NCBI GenBank assembly: GCA_963715675.1 | Contig: OY970265.1 | Location: 496,001 to 560,000, forward strand | Direction: 5' to 3' | Source: DASVWZ01 sp963715675 | Lineage (GTDB): Bacteria > Acidobacteriota > Terriglobia > Terriglobales > Acidobacteriaceae | DNA: 64,000 nucleotides | Shown: positions 25,007 through 33,822 of the stretch, piece after piece | Numbering within the stretch: position 1 is the stretch's first letter | Layout: each line of letters begins with the position of its first letter | The notes under the pieces: generated by a model | What the model was told of the DNA's origin: nothing | Seen by the model: only the letters and a program-made list of their open reading frames with translations | Database searches by the model: none | Program-made: the position numbers and the translations under genes

Positions 25007-25555
25007 CTCGCCTCCTGGCGGAGGCCCTGAATCATACCTTATGATCCTGTCCAGTTTCACAGGGGTGCATTACAGATGGCCGGAGTCGCAATGCTGATTG
25101 TTCTTGTCCGCGCCATCCATCTTGCCACCGTCATACATGCTGAGGAACTGGGAATGGCCGTGGCCCAGATCGTAGTAGTCCGCCAACGGCCTCGGTTGCA
25201 GCGGAATCTTCCGGTGCTTTGAATTGATTCCGTAGCTCCGAATGTCCGCCCCTCGTTGAATCAGAACCGGGTCCTGAAACAGGTTATCGGGGGAACGATT
25301 CTCCTGGAAAAGAATCACCACATGTTGAATGACTTGTGAACCCGGCAGCGAAGAATTCGTCCAGACCTGCCCGGCCGCCGAAGCAGCCCATGTCCGGGGA
25401 TTTGCACCAGGCAAACTGCGCTGGGCGAGAACCACAGTGCACAAGCACACTGCCGAAATCGGAAGGGCCACTCGAGCACCCACAGCTCGCCTGAACACAA
25501 GGCGGCCAATGTGCAGGAAGCCAGAGGAGAATCCAGAAACCCTTCCGGTCGGCAT

Positions 25556-26037
25556 GGTTACCCCTACATAAAGAAGGTCGAATCAGGTTACGCCGCGGGA
25601 TCGCACCGGTCAAGGCCTTCTTTGAGAATATCCTGACCATGCGCACGGCCCCCCCTTTTACCAGTCGGTTAACAGCAAAGTCGGGGGCGACGAGGGAACT
25701 GGTGACATTGCAATTGTTTGCACCTTGACAAGACAGGGAACTCGGCCAAGAATCGTGCCTGTTTACCGCTCCCCTTCCCCCCATCTCAACCGGACTTGGG
25801 TCCGGCTTTCGCAAGTCGATTCTCTTACTCCGATGAGCAGCTTGGCTCTTGCCGTCCGGAATGGCCCCAGAACGACCCAACATCGTCGCCAGGGAGACAA
25901 CATGGCGACCACAACAAGGATCAGTACGACGACTGGTCTTATCGGTGCCGAACGGGGTGGCTGATTTTCATGTTGGAATTACTGTGATCTCAGTTGGAAG
26001 ACGAACAGACGGAGTTGCACGATTCGCGGTCGTGAGC
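25556..26037. other. intergenic, no gene seen
   Basis: Between the start of the interrupted phosphoesterase gene and the end of the kinase gene. Frames on both strands are short or overlap the kinase gene antisense. I see no RNA gene or clear terminator. Confidence 0.4.
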
Positions 26038-29000
26038 CTACTCCGTGGCGCTGGGCGCTGGGACTGGCGTTTCCTGCTCGCCGGCAATCTCCAGCCCCGC
26101 CTTGCGCAGACCATCGATCAGATGCTCGACGAGTTCCGGCTCGAACCGCATCCCGAGCGCCGGACGCGCCAGCTCGGCGACGTTCGGCCTGAGCTTGAGC
26201 AGTTCCTGTACGGCTTTCCCTGCTTCGTCACGCTGCCCGAGTTGCCCGTAAGCTACGGCGAGCGCCATGTGTGTAGAGTAGAGGCCCCGCAGGTTAATCT
26301 TGAGCGCGAAGCTGAGCGCCCCGTGGTAGTCGCCCTTGCGGTAGGCATTGAAGAAGGGCGTGAACCAGTACCAGCCCGGATGATTCGGATTGAGCTGCAG
26401 CGCCTTCTCCACCAAGGCGCATCCCCGCTCCCATTCGCCCGCGTATGCAATGAAGCTGCCCAAATGGGCGATGGTGCACCCGTCCATGGGGTTCAGCGCG
26501 AGGGCCCGCTCCGCTGCAGTCCGGAAAGCCTGAATCTCCTTGCGGTAGAACTGAGTAACCGCCAGGGCTTGATAGCCACGGTGACCGGATGAGTCGAGCT
26601 CGACAGCGCGCCGCGCAGCCTGGAGCGCACGCGGGAGGGGATCGGGTTGGGGATTGAACCCTAGGGCGTACTCATCGGTGATGGCGAACGCCAGCATGGC
26701 CCATGCATAGGCATAGCCGGGAGCCAGTTGGACGGCCCGTTCCAGGCCGGCCCGCGCTATCGCGTGTTCCCCAGGAGTGATGCGCTCGGCGTAACTGAAG
26801 CTGCGCAACACCGCCTCGTACGGGCTCAGTTGATCGGGACTCTTGCCGCGGATTGCTTCGCTCATGGTATGAGGCAGAATCCCATGCGCATCGGCGATAG
26901 TAGAGACGATCCGCGGGACGAGTTCATCCTGTAACGCGAAAATTGTCTCGGGACTGAAAGTCCGCTCAAAGTTCTCAGCCCAGAGGTGGGCGCCGGACAT
27001 CGCATCCACGAGCTGCACTGCCAGCCGCAGCTTCGTCCCCGCCTGACGAAGGCTTCCCCCTATCACAAAGCGTGCGCCGAGTTCTTTGCCTGCGGAACGC
27101 ACATCTACCGCCTCATTCGCATAACGGGAAGTGGAACTCCGTGCGATCACCCTGAGATAGGAAAATCGTGACAATCCCGTGACGATGTCCTCCGTCAGCC
27201 CGTCGGCCAATGCTGTGAGATCGGCGTTGCTGCCGCTGTACTTGAACGGCAGCACAGCCACCCAAAACCCCTCCTCGGCGCGAACCGCACCGGAGTCAGA
27301 AGCCGAATGCACGCGATCAGCAGCGGTGGTGGCCGCTCCTTCTTCTGGGGCAATTTCCAGACCCGCCTTACGCAGGCCGTCGACGAGATGTTCGACCTGC
27401 TCAAAGTCGTACCACTTTCCGTATTCCTGGCGCACCACCGTCGCGAAATCGGGCCGAAGTGCAAGCAAATCCCGCACCGCTTTTTGTGCGGCGTCGTGCT
27501 GGCCCAGTTGCCCGAGCGTAGCCGCACGCGCGGCGTGAGCGTGGAAATAGCCGGGCGTATTCATCCGCAGGACAGCTTCGAGTGCCTCGGCGTACTTACC
27601 CTTGCGATACGCATTGGCGAAGATAGCAATGTAGAACCAACCCGGATGACGGGGATTCAGTTGCATGGCCGACTCCACCAGTTCGCAACCGTGGTCCCAA
27701 TCGCCAGAAGCGGCCATCAACAACCCGAGAAATGCAGTGGTAGAGCCGTCCATCGGATTCAATGCGATGGCCCGTTCCGCCGCCACGCGAAATTCGAGTT
27801 TTTCCTTCCGGAAGAAAAGGCTTGTAGCCAGGGCGAAGTATCCGAGGGCATTTGTGGGAGCAAGGTCGACAGCGCGCTGAGCAGCGGATATTGCCCGTCC
27901 GAGGGGATCAGGCCCGGCGTTGAATCCTTGCGCATACTCGCCCCGGTACAACATCGACAACATTGCCCAACAGTCGGCTTGGTCCGGAGCATTCTTGGCG
28001 GCACGCTCGAGAATCCGTCTCACGTTGGCATGTTCTTCCGGAGTAATGCGCTCGAAGTAGCTAAAGGCGCGGAGCACGGCCTCGCGAGGGGTTAGTTGGT
28101 CCTCACCCTTGCTGCGCAGCGTTTCACTCATGCTGCGTGGCAGAACTCCGTACTGGTCGGCGACTGTCGAGACAATGCGCGGAACGAGATCATCCTGCAA
28201 ATCGAAAACCGCCTCCGGAATGAATCCGCGCTCATAATTCTCAGCCCACAAATGAGCGCCAGTCATCGCATCTACGAGTTGCACCGCCAGGCGGAGTTTG
28301 GCTCCTGCCTGGCGCAGGCTGCCCTCCATCACGTAGCGCGCGCCGAGCTCCTTGCCGACCGTCCGCAGGTCGGCAGCCTGGTTTGCGTAGCGTAGCGTGG
28401 AGCCGTGCGCAATAACGCGCAGGTAAGAAAACCGTGATAACCCGGTGATGATTTCCTCTGTAAGCCCCTCGGCCAGTGCCTCCAGTCCAGACTCCGAACC
28501 TTTGTACTTGAAGGGCAGCACTGCGACCCAGAATCCTTCGTCGGCGCGCACGGCACCCGAGTCGGGCACGGTCACAGCACGCGCAATCGAGGTCGCTGCC
28601 GGAGTACTCTTCAGCGAAGTCTGCCGCGCCAGATCGCGGAACTCGTTGCTGACATCGCGCGCCGTCTGCACGCGGTGACGCGGATCTTTTTCCAGACAGC
28701 GCCGGATGACGCGGGCCAGATCGCTGGGCAGATCGGGGCGCAGGTCGGTGACAGACGGCGGGGTGTCCCGCAGAATCGCAGAGATCAACTCGGCCGAAGA
28801 TGTCCCCTCGAACGGCCGCCGCCCCGTCGCCATCTCGTGAAGCACGACGCCCAGCGAAAAAATGTCGGTGCGATGGTCGAGCGGGCGTCCCGAGACCTGT
28901 TCGGGCGACATGTAAGCCGGCGTCCCCATGACGATTCCAGCTTGCGTGTGACCGGCCGAGGTCAGCGTGGCCTCGCCGGATGTCTCGGCGCGCACATCTT

Positions 29001-29460
29001 TGGCCAAACCAAAATCCAGCACCTTGACTCGCCCGTCCTCGGTCACCATTACATTGGCCGGCTTCAGGTCACGATGGACGATACCTTTCTCATGCGCCGC
29101 GGCCAGTGCTTCCGCCAGCGCGCCGGCAATCTCGATGATTTGCTCGACACGCAGACCGCCGCCGGGAATGCGACAGGCGAGCGATTGCCCTTCCACCAGT
29201 TCCATGGTGAGAAAGTGAACGCCGTCGGCTTCCTCGACCGAGAAAATGGTAACGATGTGCGGGTGGTTGAGGGCGGCGACGGCGCGGGCCTCGCGCTGGA
29301 AGCGGGCGAGACGCTCGGGATCGCGAGCCATCTCGGCGGGCAACACCTTGAGCGCCACATCGCGCCCGAGCCTGGCGTCCGTAGCGCGATACACCACACC
29401 CATGCCGCCCGCGCCGATCGCGGTGGTGATGCGGTAGTGGGAGAGCGTGCGACCGATCAC
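26038..29460 (-). CDS. Ser/Thr protein kinase with two tandem TolB-like/TPR sensor modules
   Basis: A 1140-residue protein. The GTG at 29460 is chosen because AGGAGG lies seven bases upstream and the Hanks kinase domain begins at once (HYRITTAIGAGGMGVVY). Kinase residues are intact: glycine loop 16-21, K38, HRDLKPAN with D131, DFG at 149-151, and SPEQ. After a linker come two copies of a module of about 410 residues, each starting SGAVRA(D/E)EGFWVAVLPFKY, with a TolB/FlgO-like N-terminal part (GLTE(E/D)I(I/V)TGLSRFSYLRVIA) and TPR repeats (AERA-(I/L)-ALNPMDG-x-T), ending EHL-(V/I)-DGLRKAGLEIA. No transmembrane segment is evident. Probably a signalling kinase; input unknown. Confidence 0.88.
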   Translation of the reverse strand: MIGRTLSHYRITTAIGAGGMGVVYRATDARLGRDVALKVLPAEMARDPERLARFQREARAVAALNHPHIVTIFSVEEADGVHFLTMELVEGQSLACRIPGGGLRVEQIIEIAGALAEALAAAHEKGIVHRDLKPANVMVTEDGRVKVLDFGLAKDVRAETSGEATLTSAGHTQAGIVMGTPAYMSPEQVSGRPLDHRTDIFSLGVVLHEMATGRRPFEGTSSAELISAILRDTPPSVTDLRPDLPSDLARVIRRCLEKDPRHRVQTARDVSNEFRDLARQTSLKSTPAATSIARAVTVPDSGAVRADEGFWVAVLPFKYKGSESGLEALAEGLTEEIITGLSRFSYLRVIAHGSTLRYANQAADLRTVGKELGARYVMEGSLRQAGAKLRLAVQLVDAMTGAHLWAENYERGFIPEAVFDLQDDLVPRIVSTVADQYGVLPRSMSETLRSKGEDQLTPREAVLRAFSYFERITPEEHANVRRILERAAKNAPDQADCWAMLSMLYRGEYAQGFNAGPDPLGRAISAAQRAVDLAPTNALGYFALATSLFFRKEKLEFRVAAERAIALNPMDGSTTAFLGLLMAASGDWDHGCELVESAMQLNPRHPGWFYIAIFANAYRKGKYAEALEAVLRMNTPGYFHAHAARAATLGQLGQHDAAQKAVRDLLALRPDFATVVRQEYGKWYDFEQVEHLVDGLRKAGLEIAPEEGAATTAADRVHSASDSGAVRAEEGFWVAVLPFKYSGSNADLTALADGLTEDIVTGLSRFSYLRVIARSSTSRYANEAVDVRSAGKELGARFVIGGSLRQAGTKLRLAVQLVDAMSGAHLWAENFERTFSPETIFALQDELVPRIVSTIADAHGILPHTMSEAIRGKSPDQLSPYEAVLRSFSYAERITPGEHAIARAGLERAVQLAPGYAYAWAMLAFAITDEYALGFNPQPDPLPRALQAARRAVELDSSGHRGYQALAVTQFYRKEIQAFRTAAERALALNPMDGCTIAHLGSFIAYAGEWERGCALVEKALQLNPNHPGWYWFTPFFNAYRKGDYHGALSFALKINLRGLYSTHMALAVAYGQLGQRDEAGKAVQELLKLRPNVAELARPALGMRFEPELVEHLIDGLRKAGLEIAGEQETPVPAPSATE

Positions 29461-29730
29461 ATCAAGCCTCCTGGTAGCCACCTGGGCCAGACGACGAGCG
29501 TTTCTCGACAAGCGCAGCACCGATTCTACACTGCGGGGCCAGGACTGAAAGGGAGGTGAAGATCCACGGCGCGGGCAGGGCCGTGCGAATGGGGCATCCC
29601 GAGCGCTGACCAGGAAACGGACGCAAACTGCCACCTCCACATCGCTTTACCGTCTCCCGAGATGGGCCGAAAGTCTCCGTTGACATCTTCCCCCGGACAG
29701 GTATGATTGATCGGCATTCAAGTGGGGGCG

Positions 29731-29802
29731 GGCTATCATGACAAACCCAGGAATGGCTGCGGCACCGCATTCAAGCTCACCCCGAAGGCATCATGGCAGG
29801 GA
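29731..29802 (+). pseudogene. GloVer-repeat remnant
   Basis: The frame ahead of the phosphoesterase gene encodes NGCGTAFKLTPKASWQ, the typical end of a GloVer repeat (GCGTVFKLTP). It lacks a start and the rest of the repeats, so it is a short relic. Confidence 0.3.
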
Positions 29803-29913
29803 GTGCGGCAGCAGCGTGGCTCGGCTGTCGAAGCGTTGGCGGCGGAGTGGGAACCTCGTTACAGGAAGGCTTATTCCCGGAGGCGCTATGATGGCGTTCG
29901 GCGGAAGGGATCG

Positions 29914-31461
29914 ATGAAGCCGTCGTCGCAGCCGCCCAGAGCGCCTTTTCGGTTTTCCGATTCAGTTTGCCGCCGCTTTAACAGGTACGCGGTTGGGGCA
30001 AGCGCCGCTGGAGTGGGAATTGGCCGGCTTGTGCTCAGGCGAGCAGTGCGCGCCAGCGCAGCTCTTCTGTTTCTGGCACTGTGCTGGTGCGCCTTCATGA
30101 TCCCCCAGGCCGGTTTGCCGGGGGCGCTTCCTGAGGCGCGGGCGGCTTCGACGCGCGGGCTGGGCCGGGCCAATGCTTCTCTACCGGGTTCACAAGCGAT
30201 TCAACATGTGGTCGTCATCTTCCAGGAGAATCGCTCCACCGACAACCTGTTCCAGGATCCCGTTCTGATTCAACGAGGGGCAGACATTCAGAGCTACGGG
30301 ATCAATTCAAAACACCGGAAAATTGTGCTGCAACCGAGGCCGTTGGCGGACTACTACGACATGGGCCATGGCTATACCGAGTTCGTCAGCATGTATGACC
30401 ATGGCAAGATGGATGGCGCGGACAAGATCGATCAGCATTGCGACCCCGGCCATGGGCATTGCCAGAAGGCCCCTCCCAATTTCCAGTTTATGTATGTGCA
30501 GGCCCAGGACGTGGCGCCTTATTTCCAGATGGCCGAACAGTACACTTTTACCGACCGCATGTTTGAGACCCAGGAAGGCCCAAGCTATGAGGCCCACCAG
30601 TTCATTATTTCCGGGACTTCGGCGCCCACCGCAACCAGCAACCTGTTCGCGGCGACTGTGCCCCAGGGGGGATCCAACCAACCCGGGGCGCACACCGGGT
30701 GCACGGCTCCGCCAACTCAACGGGTCAAGCTGATCAATCCTCTCGGCAAAGAATCACAAGAGATGTTTCCCTGCTTTGAGCACCCCACGCTGGGGGACCT
30801 GCTGGATACCCAGTCGCTTAATTGGCGGTATTACACGGCTCAGCTCACTGGCCTGCTCACCGGACCGAACTCGATTCGCCATGTGCGGTTTGGTCCGGAC
30901 TGGAAGAAGGATGTCGTGCTGGGCCCCAAGCAGATTCTTTCCGACATTGGCCAGGGCAAACTGGCCTCGGTCACTTGGGTGATCCCCAACTGGAACGCAT
31001 CCGACCATCCGGCACTCAACGATGGTACGGGGCCCTCTTGGGTCGCATCGATCGTGAACGCCATCGGCAGCAGCCAATTCTGGTCCAGTACTGCCATCTT
31101 TATTACCTGGGATGATTGGGGCGGTTTTTACGATCACGTCGCGCCCGCTGTGATTCACGACGGCAAGAGTTGGGGGTCCGGATACGTCTATGGCTTTCGT
31201 GTCCCGATGATTGTCGTTTCACCGTATGCCCGGTCGGCATATATTTCTCACGTCACCCACGATTTCGGCAGCATTCTGAAATTCACCGAAGAAGTCTTCG
31301 GATTGCCGTCGTTGGGATATGCGGACGCCTACGCCGACGATCTCTCGGATTGCTTCAACTTCGGACAACGCCCGCTGACATTTCACAAAATTCACGCGCC
31401 CTATGCCCCTGACTTCTTTTTGAACGATCCGCGCCCGCTACGGGATGCTGACGATGAATAG
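29914..31461 (+). CDS. phospholipase-C-like phosphoesterase, exported
   Basis: A 515-residue protein. The start is ATG at 29914 (MKPSSQPPRAPFRF) with GGAAGGG upstream. The N-terminal 80 residues include RYAVGASAAGVGIG and a hydrophobic segment (LLFLALCWCAFMI), a signal or anchor. The catalytic family motif is HVVVIFQENRSTDNLFQD at about 100-117, followed by DVAPYFQMAEQYTFTDRMFE, EAHQFIISGTSAPT, TWDDWGGFYDHV and HVTHDFGSILKFTEEVFGL, all typical of PF04185 phosphoesterases (phospholipase C / acid phosphatase). The active-site Glu-Asn and the Asp/His clusters are present, so it should be active on extracellular phosphoesters. It is the intact paralogue of the IS-interrupted gene. Confidence 0.88.
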   Translation: MKPSSQPPRAPFRFSDSVCRRFNRYAVGASAAGVGIGRLVLRRAVRASAALLFLALCWCAFMIPQAGLPGALPEARAASTRGLGRANASLPGSQAIQHVVVIFQENRSTDNLFQDPVLIQRGADIQSYGINSKHRKIVLQPRPLADYYDMGHGYTEFVSMYDHGKMDGADKIDQHCDPGHGHCQKAPPNFQFMYVQAQDVAPYFQMAEQYTFTDRMFETQEGPSYEAHQFIISGTSAPTATSNLFAATVPQGGSNQPGAHTGCTAPPTQRVKLINPLGKESQEMFPCFEHPTLGDLLDTQSLNWRYYTAQLTGLLTGPNSIRHVRFGPDWKKDVVLGPKQILSDIGQGKLASVTWVIPNWNASDHPALNDGTGPSWVASIVNAIGSSQFWSSTAIFITWDDWGGFYDHVAPAVIHDGKSWGSGYVYGFRVPMIVVSPYARSAYISHVTHDFGSILKFTEEVFGLPSLGYADAYADDLSDCFNFGQRPLTFHKIHAPYAPDFFLNDPRPLRDADDE

Positions 31462-31467
31462 CTTCTT

Positions 31468-31479
31468 CCTGAGGAGCCA
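31468..31479 (+). repeat. 12-bp match to the att core
   Basis: CCTGAGGAGCCA here is identical to the acceptor end of the att cores at 75-99 and 14668-14692, and lies exactly at the border between the accessory zone and the core-gene zone. It is short and may be chance. Confidence 0.25.
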
Positions 31480-31516
31480 CTTCTCCTCCCATGGCTGAGT
31501 CTCATCGACGATTGAC

Positions 31517-33022
31517 TCACAGCGCCGTACACACCGCCTTGACCTCCGTATATTGCTCGAGTACCTCGTGCCCCATTTCGCGGCCCCATCCCGATTGTTT
31601 GTACCCGCCGAAGGGAAGCGCGGCATCAAAAATGTTGTAGCAGTTGATCCAAACCGTACCAGCGCGCAACTCCGCCGCCGCCCGGTGTGCCTTCTGGATG
31701 TCGCGTGACCAGATGCCGGCAGCCAGGCCGTAATCGGTGTTGTTTGCCTTGTTTACCAGGTCCTCGGTGTCGCGGAAGGGAATTGCGGTAACCACGGGTC
31801 CGAAGATCTCTTCCTGCACAACCTTCATCTTGTCGTGGGTGTTCACCAGCACGGTGGGCTGCACGAAATAGCCTCTGTCACCGACCCGTTGGCCGCCCAC
31901 TACGGCCCTGGCGCCTTCCGAGAAGCCCGACTCCAGATAACCGCACACCCGTTTCAACTGTTCCTCGGAAACCAGCGGGCCCATGTCGGTGTCGGGTTCC
32001 ATACCTGCCCCGACGTGAATTTTGGCTGCGTGGTGGGATACGCCGTCCACCACCTGGTCGAAGATTTTCTCCTCAACATACAGGCGCGATCCGGCGCAGC
32101 AGCATTGCCCGTGATTGAAGAAGATAGCGCTGGCGGCGCCATCGATTGCGGCATTCAGGTCGGCGTCGGCGAAGACAACGTTGGGCGACTTTCCGCCCAG
32201 CTCCAGCGAGACTTTCTTCAAATTCCCGGCCGCCGCGTGCACGATCAGCTTGCCCACTTCGGTCGAGCCGGTGAAGGCAATTTTGTCCACTTCAGGATGA
32301 GCGGCAAGTGCAGCTCCGGTAGTTTCGCCGTAGCCCGGGATGATGTTGACCACGCCATCCGGAATGCCCGCTTGCTGAATCAGTTCGCCCAAGCGCAGGC
32401 AGGAGAGCGGAGTTTGCTCCGCCGGCTTCAGCACCACTGTGTTTCCCGTCGCCAGCGCCGGACCCAGTTTCCACGCCGCCATGAGCAAAGGAAAGTTCCA
32501 AGGAATGATCTGGCCCACCACCCCGACCGGCTCGCGCAGGGTGTAGGCAAGGAACTTCGCGCCCGGCGCGTATGGAACGGAGACAGGAATGGTATTCCCC
32601 TCGATTTTCGTGGCCCACCCTGCCATGTAGCGGAACAGGTCGACGGCCAGCGGCACATCCGCCACCCGCGCGACCTTCAACGGTTTGCCGTTATCCAGAG
32701 TCTCAATCGCGGCAAACTCCTCGAGATTTTCTTCCAGAAGATCGGCAAGCTTCCAGATCACCCGCCCGCGCTCGGATGCGGTCATCTTTCGCCAGGGACC
32801 GTGTTCAAACGCAGACCGAGCCGCATCAACGGCGCGATGGATGTCATCCCGATCGCCTTCCGCCACTGCTGCCAGGACTTCTCCGGTGGCCGGGTTGTAA
32901 GTAGGGAAGGTCTTTCCCGAAGCCGCCTCCACCCACTTCCCGTTAATGAGCATTCTGTGCTTCCTGGTGACGAAGCTTGTGACCTTGCTTTCCGGTTGAA
33001 CGAATTTCAGAGCGGTTGCCAT
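31517..33022 (-). CDS. NAD(P)-dependent aldehyde dehydrogenase
   Basis: A 501-residue ALDH-superfamily enzyme that oxidises aldehydes to carboxylic acids in the cytoplasm. The start is ATG at 33022 with AAGGAGG upstream. Visible motifs are the cofactor segment IIPWNFPLLMAAWKLGPALA, GFTGSTEVGK-like AFTGSTEVGKLI, the general-base Glu in SLELGGKSPNVV, the nucleophile Cys in FNHGQCCCAGSRLYV and EEIFGPVV. The C-terminal ALPFGGYKQSGWGREMG is typical of the phenylacetaldehyde/betaine-type ALDH group. Length is normal. The exact substrate cannot be told from sequence alone. Confidence 0.93.
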   Translation of the reverse strand: MATALKFVQPESKVTSFVTRKHRMLINGKWVEAASGKTFPTYNPATGEVLAAVAEGDRDDIHRAVDAARSAFEHGPWRKMTASERGRVIWKLADLLEENLEEFAAIETLDNGKPLKVARVADVPLAVDLFRYMAGWATKIEGNTIPVSVPYAPGAKFLAYTLREPVGVVGQIIPWNFPLLMAAWKLGPALATGNTVVLKPAEQTPLSCLRLGELIQQAGIPDGVVNIIPGYGETTGAALAAHPEVDKIAFTGSTEVGKLIVHAAAGNLKKVSLELGGKSPNVVFADADLNAAIDGAASAIFFNHGQCCCAGSRLYVEEKIFDQVVDGVSHHAAKIHVGAGMEPDTDMGPLVSEEQLKRVCGYLESGFSEGARAVVGGQRVGDRGYFVQPTVLVNTHDKMKVVQEEIFGPVVTAIPFRDTEDLVNKANNTDYGLAAGIWSRDIQKAHRAAAELRAGTVWINCYNIFDAALPFGGYKQSGWGREMGHEVLEQYTEVKAVCTAL

Positions 33023-33285
33023 GAGTTCCTCCTTCGACGCAAGCCGATTGATGGGACCACATATGCGCCCCAATGCGACCGCCTCGCCGAGTTTCATCCC
33101 TCGGCAAAAAGTACGTCGCTACCGGAGCGTTCTGGCGCGTTAGTGATCGTTGATCCCCACCGGCGGATAAGAATTGTATCCGAATTTGGAGGCCGCGGGG
33201 TAGCACAATGGACGGCTCGGGGTAAGGATTGCGGATCGGCGCCATCCCTTCATATTGACGGAGTCTTGATGAGCGTCGCAGCGCC

Positions 33286-33474
33286 CTAATTCAGCGGCGC
33301 AGTGGACGGGTCGGTCAAAGCAATCAGTTTTCCCAGCGGATAGTCTTCTTGCCTAAGCGGAGTCTCAGGCGCGGTGTTAATGATGGTCAGCACCTCACCG
33401 CTAAGGATTCCCCGGATGAGTAGGCGGTCACCCTCGACGGCGACAACCCTGTATTGCTCGTCGAAGATTGACAT
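33286..33474 (-). CDS. hypothetical small protein
   Basis: A 62-residue beta-rich protein (MSIFDEQYRVVAVEGDRLLI...). The start at 33474 has GGAGG upstream. The first 35 residues look like a small SH3-like barrel (VVAVEGDRLLIRGILSGEVLTI), followed by an acidic turn. No family is recognised. Confidence 0.55.
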   Translation of the reverse strand: MSIFDEQYRVVAVEGDRLLIRGILSGEVLTIINTAPETPLRQEDYPLGKLIALTDPSTAPLN

Positions 33475-33822
33475 CTCAGCCTCCTCCATAATCAGATGCT
33501 GCGGACGTGCTCAAGGGTGAAGTTTACAACAGCAATCGGGACGCCTGAGCCGCCCTCGCCAGGCATTCGGTTACCGAAGTTTCCGTTTCACCGAGGTATG
33601 ATGCGGGGTCCAAGATCATTCCAATGCATTGCCTGCATTGATCCGAAAGGGGATGCGGGCCGAATCGAGCGGTAGGGCCATCTACGCATTACCCTTTCGC
33701 AGCGGCCAGATCTTCGCCAAAACTCAGTTTGGAAATTGGGGGCGTGTTAGGGTCGAACTTCCTGATTGACAGTGATGGAACCATGAAGCACCCACCCGGA
33801 AACGAGTGTGACCGATGAGAGC
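33475..33822. other. intergenic, no gene seen
   Basis: About 350 bases downstream of the amide-ligase cluster. I see no coding frame, RNA gene or clear terminator. Confidence 0.4.

Larger units (their letters stand above)
23816..25074 (-). mobile_element. IS3-family insertion sequence, 1259 bp
   Basis: Terminal inverted repeats begin TGTAATGCACCC at both ends and continue imperfectly to AAACTAGAC/AAACTGGAC. A 4-bp target duplication, GATG, flanks the element (23812-23815 and 25075-25078). It carries overlapping orfA and orfB on the minus strand. Both frames appear intact, and the clean target duplication indicates fairly recent insertion. Confidence 0.92.
22817..25555 (-). pseudogene. phospholipase-C-like phosphoesterase gene interrupted by an IS
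   Basis: The 5' part (25555 down to 25075) encodes a signal-anchored N-terminus, the family motif HVVILFQENRSPDNLFQD and the sequence to DSGH. The 3' part (23815 down to 22817) resumes with CLKAPPRFQFMYVQAQDVAP and continues to the family's C-terminus (HAPYDATFFLNDRRP). Removing 23816-25074 plus one GATG copy restores one frame (DSGHPCLKAPP), matching the intact paralogue at 29914-31461 (DPGHGHCQKAPP). The family (PF04185) hydrolyses phosphodiester or phosphomonoester bonds outside the cytoplasm. The IS makes this copy inactive. Confidence 0.85.

Noticed and set aside
31835..33289. 484-residue plus-strand open frame
   Set aside because: It is antisense to the aldehyde dehydrogenase, whose motifs are complete; GC-rich codon use keeps the opposite strand open.
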